A DNA stretch of 64,000 nt from an uncultured Prevotellaceae bacterium (GTDB taxonomy: Bacteria; Bacteroidota; Bacteroidia; Bacteroidales; Bacteroidaceae): NCBI GenBank assembly GCA_946402905.1, contig CAMIYC010000004.1:1-64000 (forward strand). The letters run 5' to 3'. The position numbers and the translations under genes are program-made. The notes under the pieces are model-generated. The model ran no database searches. It saw nothing but the letters and a program-made list of their open reading frames with translations, and was not told where the DNA came from. Below are positions 45,282 through 56,183 of the stretch, piece by piece (positions within the stretch are counted from its first letter, which is position 1; each line of letters begins with the position of its first letter).

Positions 45282-48200
45282 ATGACAAATTGCAAACTTC
45301 ACAACCAAGAAAAAGGACTTTATCAGAGCCAGTATGAGCATGATGCCTGCGGTGTAGGAATGATTGTCAACATCCACGGCAACAAGAGCCACGACCTGGT
45401 AGCCCAGGCCCTGCACATATTGGAGAACATGAGACACCGCGGCGCAGAAGTGGGCCGTGACGGCGACGGTGCCGGCATCATGATCCAGATACCCCATGAA
45501 TTTATCCTGCTTCAGGGTATCCCCGTGCCAGAAAAGGGCAAATACGGCACCGGCATGGTGTTTCTGCCCAAGGACGAGAAGGTGCAGCGCGACATCCTGA
45601 GCATCATGATCGAAGAGATAGAACGCGAGGGGCTGCAACTGATGCATCTTCGCGCCGTGCCCACCAACCCCTCCTGCCTGGGTGACGCCGCACGTAGCAC
45701 GGAGCCATCGATCAAACAGATATTCATCACAGGCGTGAGTGATGACAAAGTGGAGCAGTTTCCACTCACCCTGTATCACATCAGGAAGAAAATAGAAAAG
45801 AGAGTTGCCTCGCTCCACCTGCCCGACAACGACTTCTATATCTGTTCGCTGAGCAATACCAACCTTATATATAAAGGGATGCTCTCGTCTATGCAAGTAA
45901 GGCAATATTTCACCGACCTGAGCAACCCCTACCTGACCAGCGGACTGGCCTTGGTACATTCCCGCTTCAGCACCAACACTTTTCCCACGTGGAGCCTGGC
46001 ACAGCCGTTCCGCCTGTTGTGTCACAACGGCGAGATCAACACCATCCGCGGCAACCGCGGGTGGATGAAAGCCAGGGAGAGCGTGCTGCCCCACACCTCA
46101 GACATCGCACCTATCATACAGCCGGGTATGTCAGACTCTGCGAGCCTCGACAACGTGCTGGAATACCTCGTCATGTCGGGACTGTCGCTGCCTCATGCCA
46201 TGTCGGTGCTGGTGCCGGAGTCATTCAACGACAAAAATCCAATCAGCGAAGACCTGAAAGCATTCTACGAATATCATTCTATCCTCATGGAACCCTGGGA
46301 CGGCCCCGCCGCACTGCTCTTCTCCGACGGACGCTTTGCGGGTGGCATGCTCGACCGCAACGGCCTGCGTCCAGCCCGATACACCATCACCAAAAACGAC
46401 ACCATCATCGTGGCCTCCGAGGTGGGTGTGATGGATTTCAACCCCGCGGAGATTGCCCAGAAGGGCCGCCTGCAGCCCGGCAAGATACTGCTTGTCGACA
46501 CCCAGGAAGGCAAGATCTACTACGATGGCGAGATCAAGGCCCATCTGGCCGGCGAGCACCCCTACCGCCAGTGGCTGAGCACCAACCGCATCCAACTGGA
46601 GAAGCTCAAGAGCGGCCGCCATGTGGCCAACAGCGTCGACAACCTCTTGCAGAAAGAGATTCTTTTCGGCTACGGTGGAGAAGACATCGACAGCACTATC
46701 GTTCCTATGGCCGTCAACGGTCAGGAGCCCACGGCATCCATGGGCAACGACACCCCGCTGGCGGTGCTCAGCGAACGCCCGCAAATATTCTTCAACTACT
46801 TCCGCCAGCAGTTTGCCCAAGTGACCAATCCTGCCATCGACTCCATCCGCGAAGAACTGGTGATGAGCCTGACCGAATATATCGGCCGTGTGGGCACCGG
46901 CATCCTCACCCCCGACGAGACCAACTGCAAGATGGTGCGACTGCCCCACCCCATCCTCAACAACACCCAGCTCGACATCCTGTGTAACATCCGCTACAAA
47001 GGCTTCAACACGATCAAGCTGCCGATGCTGTTTGAGTATCCACCGGCGAGCGGCACCTCCGCCGTAGAGGGAGGCGAGCAGCTGCGAGAGGCCCTCGACC
47101 GGCTCTGTCATCAGGCAGAGAAGTCGGTCGACGAAGGATACAACTACATCATCCTCTCCGACCGTGAGGCCGACGCCGACCATGTGGCCATTCCTTCCCT
47201 GCTGGCCGTCTCTGCCGTGCACCACTATCTCATCTCCGTGGGCAAACGAGTGCAGACAGCGCTGATTGTCGAGTCGGGCGAGATACGGGAGACCATGCAC
47301 GCCGCGCTGCTCCTGGGATACGGAGCCTCCGCGCTCTGTCCCTACATGACCTTCGCCATCCTCGACGACCTGGTCAGGCGTCACAAGATACAGGAAGACT
47401 ACGCCACCGCCGAGAGCAACTATATCAAAGCCGTGAAGAAAGGACTTTTCAAGATTATGGCAAAGATGGGCATCTCCACCATCCGCTCCTACCGTGGAGC
47501 CAAGATATTCGAGAGCATCGGACTGAGCGAGAGTCTGTTGCGCACCTATTTCGGCACCGAAATAAGCACCGTAGGCGGCATAGGCCTGGACAAGATCGCA
47601 CACGATGCCATCATCCGACATGCCGCCGCCTACGGCCATCGCGACACAGGCTACGCCTTCCTGCCCGACCACGGACAGTTTCACTGGCGCAAAGACGGCA
47701 TCCGTCATGCCTGGACACCCGAAGCCATAGCCACCCTGCAACTGGCCACAAGGACCGGCAACTATGCAAAGTTCAAGGACTTCACCCGTCTGGTCGACGA
47801 GAAAGAAGCCCCCATCTTCATCCGCGACATCCTGCGCTGGAAAAAAGCTCCTATCAGCCTCGACGAGGTGGAGCCGGTGGAAGACATCGTCAAGCATTTT
47901 GTGGCCGGTGCCATGTCTTTCGGTGCGCTGAGCAAAGAAGCCCATGAAGCCATCTGTCTGGCGATGAACAAGCTCGGTGCCAGGTCAAACACCGGCGAGG
48001 GCGGAGAAGACGCAGAGCGCTTCGTCTCCAGCAAAGACGGCGTGAGCCTGTGCTCCAAGACCAAGCAGGTGGCTTCCGGCCGCTTCGGCGTGACCACCGA
48101 GTATCTGGTCAACGCCGAAGAGATACAGATCAAGGTAGCACAGGGCGCGAAGCCCGGAGAGGGCGGACAGCTGCCCGGATTCAAGGTGAATGACGTGATC

Positions 48201-49790
48201 GCCAAGACCCGGCACTCCATCGCCGGCATCTCACTCATCTCGCCACCACCCCATCACGACATCTACAGCATAGAAGACCTGGCCCAGCTGATCTTCGACC
48301 TGAAAAACGTCAACCCCCGTGCATCCGTCAGCGTAAAACTGGTGGCAGAAAGCGGTGTGGGCACCATCGCTGCCGGAGTGGCCAAGGCCAAGGCCGACCT
48401 CATTGTGATCAGCGGTGCCGAGGGCGGCACTGGTGCCTCGCCAGCCAGCAGCATGCGCTTTGCAGGCATCTCGCCCGAGATCGGTCTCTCTGAGACACAG
48501 CAAACCCTGGTGCGCAACGGTCTGCGCTCAGGCGTCAGGCTGCAAGTAGACGGTCAGATCAAGACCGGCCGCGACGTGGTGCTGATGGCCCTGCTGGGAG
48601 CCGACGAATTTGGATTCGGCACCGCCGCGCTCATCGTGCTGGGCTGTGTGATGATGCGCAAATGCAACCTCAACACCTGTCCGATGGGAGTAGCCACACA
48701 GAATCCCGCACTGCGCAAACACTTCATGGGACACTATGAGCATCTGGTCAACTACTTCACATTCATCGCACAAGAAGTGAGAGAACACCTGGCCGAGATG
48801 GGATTCAAGTCACTCAACGACATTGTAGGCCGTACCGACCTTATAGAATCCGGAAAAACGGTGCTCGACCTGAGCCGGCTCCTCCACATGGAGAAAGGCG
48901 TGCTGCACTTCACAGGCGACATCAAAAAGCCGGCCGTGCCACTTGGCATGCAAGGCACCGTGCTCGACCAGCAAATGATATCCTCAGCCGCGGCCGCCAT
49001 CGACCATCAGGAAGAAGTGAACCTCGACTACGCCATCAAGAACACCGACCGCGCCGTAGGTGCCATGCTCTCCGGCGAAATCGCCCAACGACATGGGCTA
49101 AGAGGGCTGGCAGACCACACCATCAATGTGCGCTTTAAAGGTTCAGCCGGGCAGTCTTTCGGAGCTTTTCTTGCCCACGGCGTATCGTTCAAGCTGGAAG
49201 GAGAGACCAATGACTATTTCGGCAAAGGACTCTGCGGCGGCCGCATCGCCATCCTCCCTCCCACACGGAGCAACTTCGCCGCCGAAGACAACATCATCGC
49301 CGGCAACACGGGCCTCTACGGAGCCACCAGCGGCGAGCTATACATCAATGGCAAGGTGGGTGAGCGCTTCGGCGTACGCAACTCCGGGGCCATCGCCGTC
49401 ATAGAAGGCGCCGGCGACCACTGCTGCGAATACATGACAGGAGGCCGTGTGGTGGTGCTGGGCGAGACCGGCCGCAACTTCGCCGCCGGCATGTCGGGCG
49501 GTGTGGCCTACGTATGGGACAAGCATCATCACTTCGACTATTTCTGCAATATGGACATGGTGGAGATCAACCTGGTGGAAGACTCTGTCTCGCGCAAGGA
49601 GCTGCATGAGCTCATCCGCCAGCACTACCTCTATACAGGCTCTAAACTCGCACGCACCATGCTCGACGACTGGCCCCGATACATCGACGACTTCATCCAG
49701 ATCGTACCGATAGAATACAAACGTGTGCTGCAAGAAGAGCAGATGAACAAACTGCGCCAGAAAATCGCCGATATGCAGCGAGATTATTAA
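45282..49790 (+). CDS. gltB: Glutamate synthase large subunit
   Basis: 1502 residues from the ATG at 45282. Cys23 (YEHDACGVGM) would become the N-terminal nucleophile of the class-II glutaminase after removal of a 22-residue propeptide. A central domain, the FMN-binding TIM barrel (GAMSFGALSKEAHEA, ISGAEGGTGASP), the 3Fe-4S cysteines (MMRKCNLNTCPMG, about 1120-1135) and the C-terminal GXGXG beta-helix (GVAYVWD) follow in order. With GltD it makes two glutamates from glutamine and 2-oxoglutarate. Confidence 0.96.
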   Translation: MTNCKLHNQEKGLYQSQYEHDACGVGMIVNIHGNKSHDLVAQALHILENMRHRGAEVGRDGDGAGIMIQIPHEFILLQGIPVPEKGKYGTGMVFLPKDEKVQRDILSIMIEEIEREGLQLMHLRAVPTNPSCLGDAARSTEPSIKQIFITGVSDDKVEQFPLTLYHIRKKIEKRVASLHLPDNDFYICSLSNTNLIYKGMLSSMQVRQYFTDLSNPYLTSGLALVHSRFSTNTFPTWSLAQPFRLLCHNGEINTIRGNRGWMKARESVLPHTSDIAPIIQPGMSDSASLDNVLEYLVMSGLSLPHAMSVLVPESFNDKNPISEDLKAFYEYHSILMEPWDGPAALLFSDGRFAGGMLDRNGLRPARYTITKNDTIIVASEVGVMDFNPAEIAQKGRLQPGKILLVDTQEGKIYYDGEIKAHLAGEHPYRQWLSTNRIQLEKLKSGRHVANSVDNLLQKEILFGYGGEDIDSTIVPMAVNGQEPTASMGNDTPLAVLSERPQIFFNYFRQQFAQVTNPAIDSIREELVMSLTEYIGRVGTGILTPDETNCKMVRLPHPILNNTQLDILCNIRYKGFNTIKLPMLFEYPPASGTSAVEGGEQLREALDRLCHQAEKSVDEGYNYIILSDREADADHVAIPSLLAVSAVHHYLISVGKRVQTALIVESGEIRETMHAALLLGYGASALCPYMTFAILDDLVRRHKIQEDYATAESNYIKAVKKGLFKIMAKMGISTIRSYRGAKIFESIGLSESLLRTYFGTEISTVGGIGLDKIAHDAIIRHAAAYGHRDTGYAFLPDHGQFHWRKDGIRHAWTPEAIATLQLATRTGNYAKFKDFTRLVDEKEAPIFIRDILRWKKAPISLDEVEPVEDIVKHFVAGAMSFGALSKEAHEAICLAMNKLGARSNTGEGGEDAERFVSSKDGVSLCSKTKQVASGRFGVTTEYLVNAEEIQIKVAQGAKPGEGGQLPGFKVNDVIAKTRHSIAGISLISPPPHHDIYSIEDLAQLIFDLKNVNPRASVSVKLVAESGVGTIAAGVAKAKADLIVISGAEGGTGASPASSMRFAGISPEIGLSETQQTLVRNGLRSGVRLQVDGQIKTGRDVVLMALLGADEFGFGTAALIVLGCVMMRKCNLNTCPMGVATQNPALRKHFMGHYEHLVNYFTFIAQEVREHLAEMGFKSLNDIVGRTDLIESGKTVLDLSRLLHMEKGVLHFTGDIKKPAVPLGMQGTVLDQQMISSAAAAIDHQEEVNLDYAIKNTDRAVGAMLSGEIAQRHGLRGLADHTINVRFKGSAGQSFGAFLAHGVSFKLEGETNDYFGKGLCGGRIAILPPTRSNFAAEDNIIAGNTGLYGATSGELYINGKVGERFGVRNSGAIAVIEGAGDHCCEYMTGGRVVVLGETGRNFAAGMSGGVAYVWDKHHHFDYFCNMDMVEINLVEDSVSRKELHELIRQHYLYTGSKLARTMLDDWPRYIDDFIQIVPIEYKRVLQEEQMNKLRQKIADMQRDY

Positions 49791-49809
49791 ACTTCAAACA
49801 ACAAGAATC

Positions 49810-51183
49810 ATGGGAAATCCAAAAGCATTCATTGAGATACACCGCCAGGAGGCGGGATACCGCCCCCTGCATGACAGGATACACGACTTCGGTGAAGTGG
49901 AACAGACACTCAACACCCGTGAGCGCAAACTGCAAGCCAGCCGCTGTATGGACTGCGGCGTGCCCTTCTGCCACTGGGCCTGCCCGCTGGGCAACAAACC
50001 GCCCGAATGGAACGACGCCCTCTACAGAGGCGACTGGGAACTGGCCTACCATCTGCTCGCGGCCACCAATCCCTTCCCGGAATGGACCGGGCGCGTCTGT
50101 CCGGCCCTCTGCGAGAAAGCCTGCGTGCTCAACCTCTTCGACCATGAGCCCACTACCAACCGCGAAGACGAGGCCGCCATCACCGAGGCCGCCTTCCGCG
50201 AGGGATACATCACGGCACGCCATCCACAGCGCAACGGACTCCGTGTGGCAGTGGTCGGTTCGGGACCCTCGGGTCTGGCTGCCGCCAACGCCATGAACCT
50301 CATGGGCTACGAAGTGACTGTCTACGAAAAAAACGAGTCGGCGGGCGGACTGCTGCGATACGGCATCCCCAACTTCAAGCTCAACAAGGCCATCATAGAC
50401 CGGCGGCTGCGGCTGCTCGAAGAAGAAGGCATCGATTTTTGTTTCGGCCAGGACATCCCCCTCGACGACTTTCCTTCTGCACTCACTACCGACTACGATG
50501 CAGTCATCATCGCCACTGGCACTCCGACGGCCCGCGACCTGCCCGTCGCCGGCAGAGACCTGAAAGGCGTATACTTCGCCCTGGAGCTGCTCGCCCAGCA
50601 AAACCGGGTACTGGCGGGCATGGAGGTGTCGAAGGAAGACCGCATCACCGCCAAGGGCAAAGACGTGTTGGTGATAGGTGGCGGCGACACCGGCAGCGAC
50701 TGCATCGGCACGGCCCACCGCCAAGGCTGCAAAAGCGTCACACAGATAGAGATCATGCCCAAGCCCATAGAAGGCCCCTCCGACCCTCAGAACCCATGGC
50801 CCGCCTATCCACGCACACTGAAGACCACATCGAGCCACGAAGAGGGGTGCACACGCCGATGGAACATCAACACGCTGGAGTTTGTGGGCAAGAACGGGCA
50901 TCTCACCGGGGTAAAGATACAAGAGATCGACTGGCAACCCAACCCAGAAGGAGGCCGGCCGCTGATGGTGCCGAAGAGCCAGCCCGAGATCATCAAAGCC
51001 GAACTGGTGCTGCTGGCCATGGGATTTCTCAAGCCCCAGCATCCTCAATACGCCGACAACGTCTTCGTCTGCGGTGATGCCGCCAATGGTGCGAGCCTTG
51101 TCGTACGGGCCATCGCCAGCGGCATAGAGACCGCTGCAAGGGCAGACCGTTATCTCAAAGACAAAAACCATCCACGCCTATGA
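49810..51183 (+). CDS. gltD: Glutamate synthase small subunit
   Basis: 457-residue FAD/NADPH electron-transfer subunit. The N-terminal domain has the two 4Fe-4S cysteine sets (46, 49, 54, 58 in [14 protein letters not shown] and 97, 101, 105 in [11 protein letters not shown]). Dinucleotide folds at [15 protein letters not shown] (FAD) and [11 protein letters not shown] (NADPH) follow. It lies 19 bp after gltB and overlaps dapF by 4 bp (ATGA). Confidence 0.96.
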   Translation: MGNPKAFIEIHRQEAGYRPLHDRIHDFGEVEQTLNTRERKLQASRCMDCGVPFCHWACPLGNKPPEWNDALYRGDWELAYHLLAATNPFPEWTGRVCPALCEKACVLNLFDHEPTTNREDEAAITEAAFREGYITARHPQRNGLRVAVVGSGPSGLAAANAMNLMGYEVTVYEKNESAGGLLRYGIPNFKLNKAIIDRRLRLLEEEGIDFCFGQDIPLDDFPSALTTDYDAVIIATGTPTARDLPVAGRDLKGVYFALELLAQQNRVLAGMEVSKEDRITAKGKDVLVIGGGDTGSDCIGTAHRQGCKSVTQIEIMPKPIEGPSDPQNPWPAYPRTLKTTSSHEEGCTRRWNINTLEFVGKNGHLTGVKIQEIDWQPNPEGGRPLMVPKSQPEIIKAELVLLAMGFLKPQHPQYADNVFVCGDAANGASLVVRAIASGIETAARADRYLKDKNHPRL

Positions 51184-51983
51184 GCAAGATACCATTCACC
51201 AAGATGCACGGAGCGGGCAACGACTACATCTACGTCGACACCATGCTCCACCCCGTAGCCCACCCCGAAGCAGCAGCCAGGGCGTGGAGCGACCGGCACA
51301 GAGGCATCGGCTCCGACGGACTTGTGCTCATCGAACAATCGCCCGTGCCGGAGGCCGACTTTGCCATGCGCATCTTCAACGCTGACGGCAGCGAAGCCAT
51401 GATGTGTGGCAATGCCTCGCGATGCATCGGAAAGTATCTCTACGAGCGAGGCCTGACCCAAAAGAAACAGATCAAGTTGCTCACGCTGTCGGGGGTGAAG
51501 ACCATCTACCTTCATCTGAGAAACGGCCATGTGAATGACGTCACCGTCGACATGCTCGTGCCGGTGCTCGACGACTCCAGATATTTCGCACCCACACCCG
51601 GCCTCTGCGAGGGAACCTTCGTATCTATGGGCAACCCCCATTATGTGATCTTCACCGACCACGTAGATGAAGTAGAGGTAAAAGGCAGGTTGCTCGAATG
51701 TCACCCGTCATTTCCGCAACGCTGCAACATCGAGTTCGCACACATCAAGCCCGACGGCAACATCCGCACACGCGTATGGGAGCGCGGCAGCGGCATCACC
51801 ATGGCTTGCGGCACCGGAGCCTGTGCCACTGCCGTGGCGGCCTGTGTCACCCAAAGAAGCGGCCGGGCTTCACAAGTAGAGATGGACGGAGGCACACTGC
51901 ATATCGAATGGAGCGAGAGCGACAACCACGTCTATATGACGGGCCCCGCAGAATTTGCATTCGACGGCGTAATCAATCTTTAA
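51180..51983 (+). CDS. dapF: Diaminopimelate epimerase
   Basis: Interconverts LL- and meso-diaminopimelate for lysine and peptidoglycan. The 267-residue protein has the paired catalytic cysteines Cys76 (MMCGNASRC) and Cys210 ([11 protein letters not shown]) and the GNDY start segment. It overlaps gltD and precedes dapL, which uses the same LL-isomer. Confidence 0.95.
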   Translation: MSKIPFTKMHGAGNDYIYVDTMLHPVAHPEAAARAWSDRHRGIGSDGLVLIEQSPVPEADFAMRIFNADGSEAMMCGNASRCIGKYLYERGLTQKKQIKLLTLSGVKTIYLHLRNGHVNDVTVDMLVPVLDDSRYFAPTPGLCEGTFVSMGNPHYVIFTDHVDEVEVKGRLLECHPSFPQRCNIEFAHIKPDGNIRTRVWERGSGITMACGTGACATAVAACVTQRSGRASQVEMDGGTLHIEWSESDNHVYMTGPAEFAFDGVINL

Positions 51984-52031
51984 GACTCATCAGCTTCAAT
52001 TCATCAACTTTAAAATCCGAAAAAATAAAAT

Positions 52032-53264
52032 ATGGCATTAGTAAACGAACATTTCCTGAAACTGCCGAACAACTACCTGTTCGCTGACATCGCCAAGAAA
52101 GTAAATGCCTTCAAGGTGACCCATCCCAAGGCCGATGTCATCTCTCTCGGTATCGGCGACGTGACACGCCCCCTGTGTCCTGCCGTCGTCGAGGCCATAC
52201 ACCGCGCCGCCGAAGAGATGGGCACGAGCCAGGGATTCAGGGGATACGGACCTGAGCAGGGTTATGACTTTCTGCGCGAGGCCATCCTCAAGAACGACTT
52301 CCTGACCCGCGGCATCCATCTCGACATCGACGAGATCTTCATCAACGACGGTGCAAAGTCAGACACCGGCAACATACAAGAACTGATACGCTGGGACAAC
52401 TCCATCGGCGTGACCGACCCGATTTACCCAGTATACATCGACTCCAACGTGATGATAGGCCGGGCCGGGACACTGGACAACGGGCGATGGTCGAACGTGG
52501 TATACCTGCCCTGCACGGCAGAGAACAACTTCACGCCACGTATACCCGAAGACCGGCACGTAGACGTCGTCTACCTATGCTATCCCAACAACCCCACGGG
52601 CACTGTCATCAGCAAAAAGGAGCTCAGACGCTGGGTGAACTACGCGCTCAAGAACGACACCCTCATTTTCTACGACGCTGCCTATCAGGCCTATATCTCC
52701 GACCCTGACATCCCCCATAGCATCTACGAGATACGCGGGGCCAGGAAATGTGCCATAGAGTTTCACTCCTATTCCAAGACCGCGGGGTTTACCGGTGTGC
52801 GCTGCGGCTACACCGTCGTGCCGAAAGACCTCACGGCAGCGACGCTGCAAGGCGAGCGTGTAGCCCTCAACCCACTGTGGAACCGCCGTCAATGCACCAA
52901 ATTCAACGGCACCAGCTATATCAGCCAGCGTGCTGCCGAGGCCATCTACACACCAGAGGGCAAGGAACAGGTGAGCAGCACCATCTCCTACTACATGCAC
53001 AACGCCCGGCTGATGCTGGAGGCACTGCGGGGGATGGGACATGAGGTCTACGGCGGCGAAAACGCCCCGTACATCTGGATGAAGACGCCGGAAGGCATCA
53101 GCTCGTGGAAATTTTTCGAAGAAATGCTTTACGGGCCTCATGTGGTCTGCACACCCGGTGTCGGTTTCGGTCCCTCGGGTGAAGGCTATGTCCGCTTCAC
53201 CGCCTTCGGCTCCCATGAGGACACGGCGACCGCCTTGGAACGCATCAGGAAGTGGACGAGATAA
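52032..53264 (+). CDS. dapL: LL-diaminopimelate aminotransferase
   Basis: 410-residue class-I/II PLP aminotransferase converting tetrahydrodipicolinate directly to LL-diaminopimelate with glutamate as amino donor. Lys249 in HSYSKTAGFTG binds PLP; the GDVTRPL and YPNNPTGT motifs are present. The DapL route bypasses the succinylase steps. Its place beside glutamate synthase fits the glutamate demand. Confidence 0.95.
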   Translation: MALVNEHFLKLPNNYLFADIAKKVNAFKVTHPKADVISLGIGDVTRPLCPAVVEAIHRAAEEMGTSQGFRGYGPEQGYDFLREAILKNDFLTRGIHLDIDEIFINDGAKSDTGNIQELIRWDNSIGVTDPIYPVYIDSNVMIGRAGTLDNGRWSNVVYLPCTAENNFTPRIPEDRHVDVVYLCYPNNPTGTVISKKELRRWVNYALKNDTLIFYDAAYQAYISDPDIPHSIYEIRGARKCAIEFHSYSKTAGFTGVRCGYTVVPKDLTAATLQGERVALNPLWNRRQCTKFNGTSYISQRAAEAIYTPEGKEQVSSTISYYMHNARLMLEALRGMGHEVYGGENAPYIWMKTPEGISSWKFFEEMLYGPHVVCTPGVGFGPSGEGYVRFTAFGSHEDTATALERIRKWTR

Positions 53265-53300
53265 AAAGAGAACAGATTATTCACAAGAAAAAATAAGATT

Positions 53301-55517
53301 ATGGAAGCATTAAGATTTCAAGTTGTCGGCGAAGCATTCAAGAAAAAGCCGCTCGACGTAAAAGCACCCGAAGACAGGCCGGCCAAGTATTTCGGCAAGA
53401 ATGTGTTCAACCGCGAGAAGATGTACAAATATCTGCCGAAAGAGATATACGAGGAGATGATCCATGTGATGGACGACGGAGCGCGCCTGGACCGCAAAGT
53501 GGCCGACGCCGTGGCCGAAGGCATGAAGCAATGGGCCATAGAAAACGGCGTGACCCACTACACCCATTGGTTTCAGCCGCTGACGGAAGGCACTGCCGAG
53601 AAGCACGACTCGTTTATCGAGCACGACGGCAAAGGCGGCATGGTGGAAGAATTCACCGGCAAACTGCTGGTACAGCAAGAGCCCGATGCCTCGTCGTTCC
53701 CCTCGGGCGGTATCCGTTCCACTTTCGAGGCTCGCGGCTACTCAGCCTGGGATCCCACATCGCCCGTATTCATCATCGACGACACCCTGTGTATACCCAC
53801 GGTGTTTATCAGCTACAGCGGCGAGGCACTCGACTACAAGGCTCCCCTGCTCCGTGCCCTCCACGCCGTCAACGTGGCCGCCACAGAAGTATGCCATTAC
53901 TTTGACCCTGAGGTCAAGAAGGTAGTATCCAATCTCGGCTGGGAGCAAGAATATTTCCTGGTAGACGAGGGGCTCTACGCCGCACGCCCCGACCTGCTGC
54001 TCACAGGCCGTACGCTCATGGGCCATGACTCAGCCAAGAACCAGCAGATGGACGACCATTATTTCGGCAGCATACCCGAGCGCGTGGCCGCTTTCATGCG
54101 CGAGCTGGAGATCGAGGCCCTCCAACTGGGCATCCCTTGCAAGACCCGGCACAACGAAGTGGCACCCAACCAGTTTGAGCTGGCACCCATCTTCGAGGAG
54201 ACCAACCTGGCCGTAGACCACAACATGCTGCTGATGTCGGTGATGCGCCGGGTGGCCAGAAAACACGGATTCCGTGTGCTGCTGCATGAGAAGCCTTTCG
54301 CCGGCATCAACGGCAGCGGCAAGCACAACAACTGGAGCCTGTCGACCGACAACGGCATCCTGCTTCACGCCCCCGGAAAGACAGCGGTACAGAACCTGCG
54401 GTTTGCCGTTTTCATCGTGGAGACACTGATGGGTGTATATCGTCACAACGGACTGCTCAAAGCGTCTATCATGAGTGCGACCAATGCTCACCGTCTGGGA
54501 GCCAACGAGGCACCGCCGGCCATCATCTCATCCTTCCTCGGCAAACAGCTCACCGAACTGCTCGACCACATCGAGAAAGCCGACCGTGAAAACCTGCTCA
54601 CCATGGCCGGCAAGCAAGGCATGAAGCTGGACATTCCCGAAATACCAGAACTGCTGATCGACAACACCGACCGCAACCGCACCTCTCCCTTCGCTTTCAC
54701 CGGCAACAGGTTTGAGTTCCGCGCCGTGGGCAGTGAAGCCAACTGCGCCAGTGCGATGATTGCGCTCAACAGTGCCGTTGCCGAAGCGCTGACCGACTTC
54801 AAGAAGCGTGTCGACGCCCGGGTGGCCGAGACGGCCGCAGAGTATGAGGGCACCGAGCACAATGCCACCTACCATGCCATCATCGACATCCTGCGCGAAG
54901 ACATCAAGACCTGCAAGCCCATCCGATTCGACGGCAACGGCTACAGCGACGAGTGGGTGGAGGAAGCCGCCCGGCGTGGACTGGACGTAGAGAAGTCGTG
55001 CCCCGTTATCTTCGAGCGTTATCTCGACCCTGAGAGCATACAGATGTTTGAGAGTCTCGGCGTGATGACCCGGAAAGAACTGGAAGCCCGCAACGAGGTG
55101 AAATGGGAGACCTATACCAAAAAGATACAGATAGAGGCCCGCGTGCTCGGCGACCTCTCGATGAACCATATCATCCCCGTGGCCACCCGCTACCAGTCGC
55201 TGTTGCTGACCAATGTGGAAAACATGACCGACATATTCTCCAAAGACAAGGCACAACGTCTCTCGGCCCGTAACATCAAGCTGATCGAGGAGATAGCCGA
55301 GCGCACCTCAGCCATAGAAAGTCAGGTGGAAGAGCTGGTCAACGCCCGCAAACAAGCCAACAAGATAGACAGCGAGCACGACAAGGCCATCGCATACCAC
55401 GACACCGTGGAGCCGAGGCTCGATGCCATCCGCTATGAAATAGACAAGCTGGAGCTCATCGTCGACGACAGTCTGTGGCCACTTCCCAAATACCGCGAAC
55501 TACTGTTCATCAGATAA
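53301..55517 (+). CDS. glnN: Glutamine synthetase type III
   Basis: 738-residue GSIII, the large dodecameric form usual in Bacteroidota. Visible motifs are the N-terminal KYFGKNVFNREKM, the catalytic ENFEVAPNQFELAP-like NEVAPNQFELAPIFEE, the ATP site KPFAGINGSGKHNNWS and RTSPFAFTGNRFEFRAVGS. It converts glutamate and ammonia to glutamine. It closes the gltBD-dapFL operon 36 bp after dapL and supplies the amidotransferases of the divergent operon. Confidence 0.96.
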   Translation: MEALRFQVVGEAFKKKPLDVKAPEDRPAKYFGKNVFNREKMYKYLPKEIYEEMIHVMDDGARLDRKVADAVAEGMKQWAIENGVTHYTHWFQPLTEGTAEKHDSFIEHDGKGGMVEEFTGKLLVQQEPDASSFPSGGIRSTFEARGYSAWDPTSPVFIIDDTLCIPTVFISYSGEALDYKAPLLRALHAVNVAATEVCHYFDPEVKKVVSNLGWEQEYFLVDEGLYAARPDLLLTGRTLMGHDSAKNQQMDDHYFGSIPERVAAFMRELEIEALQLGIPCKTRHNEVAPNQFELAPIFEETNLAVDHNMLLMSVMRRVARKHGFRVLLHEKPFAGINGSGKHNNWSLSTDNGILLHAPGKTAVQNLRFAVFIVETLMGVYRHNGLLKASIMSATNAHRLGANEAPPAIISSFLGKQLTELLDHIEKADRENLLTMAGKQGMKLDIPEIPELLIDNTDRNRTSPFAFTGNRFEFRAVGSEANCASAMIALNSAVAEALTDFKKRVDARVAETAAEYEGTEHNATYHAIIDILREDIKTCKPIRFDGNGYSDEWVEEAARRGLDVEKSCPVIFERYLDPESIQMFESLGVMTRKELEARNEVKWETYTKKIQIEARVLGDLSMNHIIPVATRYQSLLLTNVENMTDIFSKDKAQRLSARNIKLIEEIAERTSAIESQVEELVNARKQANKIDSEHDKAIAYHDTVEPRLDAIRYEIDKLELIVDDSLWPLPKYRELLFIR

Positions 55518-55557
55518 ACAGACAACTTATCCTATTTCGGTTGTTTGAAGTTTGCAA

Positions 55558-55587
55558 GAGGCCCGTCGCTGTGACAGCGTCGGGCCT
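55558..55587 (+). terminator. Hairpin terminator after glnN
   Basis: aggcccgtcgctgt / acagcgtcgggcct forms a stem of about 13 bp with one mismatch and a tight loop, 40 bp after the glnN stop. There is no long T tract. Confidence 0.65.
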
Positions 55588-55693
55588 TCGTATGTATGCG
55601 GCACGTATCACGCCGACGAAGTCACTGAAACGGCTCGGGCCAGGTTGTTGTGTCGCTACTGTTATATCCGTCTACAAAAAAAATGTTAAACCT

Positions 55694-55724
55694 TTTGTCG
55701 TAAGGGTAGAATAGCGTAACTTTG
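55694..55724 (+). promoter_or_regulatory. Distal promoter of the cupin-pectate lyase pair
   Basis: TTTG at 55694-55697, a 19-bp spacer and TAACTTTG at 55717-55724. Confidence 0.7.
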
Positions 55725-55776
55725 TCTTTTCAAGGCGAAGTTACTCCGTCTCGGAATAAAAAATGAATAAATTCAT

Positions 55777-55807
55777 TTTGTTCTCCTCTCGACTTTTCGT
55801 ATCTTTG
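55777..55807 (+). promoter_or_regulatory. Proximal promoter of the cupin-pectate lyase pair
   Basis: TTTG at 55777-55780, a 19-bp spacer and TATCTTTG at 55800-55807, 37 bp before the ATG. Confidence 0.75.
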
Positions 55808-55844
55808 TCGCTAAAGATGATCAAACTGACTAAAGCCTAATCGT

Positions 55845-56183
55845 ATGAAGACAAGAAGCAACGTATTTCAAGAAGAAAAAAAGACACAATGGGTGGATGC
55901 CTCTCCTGGCGTACAACGCCAGATCATGGGCTATGACGGCCAGCTGATGCTGGTGAAAGTGAAATTCGAGACAGGAGCCGTCGGCACCCCCCACACGCAT
56001 TATCACAGCCAGGCAAGCCTGGTGATGTCGGGCAAGTTCGAAGTCACTATCGGCGACGAGAAGATGATTCTCTCGGCCGGCGACGGCTACTATGTGGAGC
56101 CCGACCAGTTGCACGGCTGCATATGTCTGGAGGCGGGCGTACTGATCGACACTTTCAGTCCGATGCGCCAGGATTTCCTATGA
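55845..56183 (+). CDS. KdgF-like cupin
   Basis: 112-residue single-domain cupin with metal ligands in PHTHYHSQ (His50, 52, 54) and His90 (QLHG), and the second cupin motif LSAGDGYYVEP. KdgF proteins of this size linearise the unsaturated uronates released from pectin or alginate. The pectate lyase gene overlapping its stop codon supports a KdgF role, but small cupins are diverse. Confidence 0.8.
   Translation: MKTRSNVFQEEKKTQWVDASPGVQRQIMGYDGQLMLVKVKFETGAVGTPHTHYHSQASLVMSGKFEVTIGDEKMILSAGDGYYVEPDQLHGCICLEAGVLIDTFSPMRQDFL

Larger units (their letters stand above)
55518..55844. other. Intergenic region between glnN and the pectin genes
   Basis: No gene is seen. It holds the glnN terminator and two tandem promoters facing the cupin gene. 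Confidence 0.6.

Noticed and set aside
46221..47945. Long open frame (574 codons) on the minus strand opposite gltB
   Set aside because: Shadow of high-GC third positions in gltB; His/Val/Gly-rich with no family features.
49693..51171. Long open frame (492 codons) on the minus strand opposite gltD
   Set aside because: Complement of gltD, whose Fe-S and nucleotide motifs are intact.
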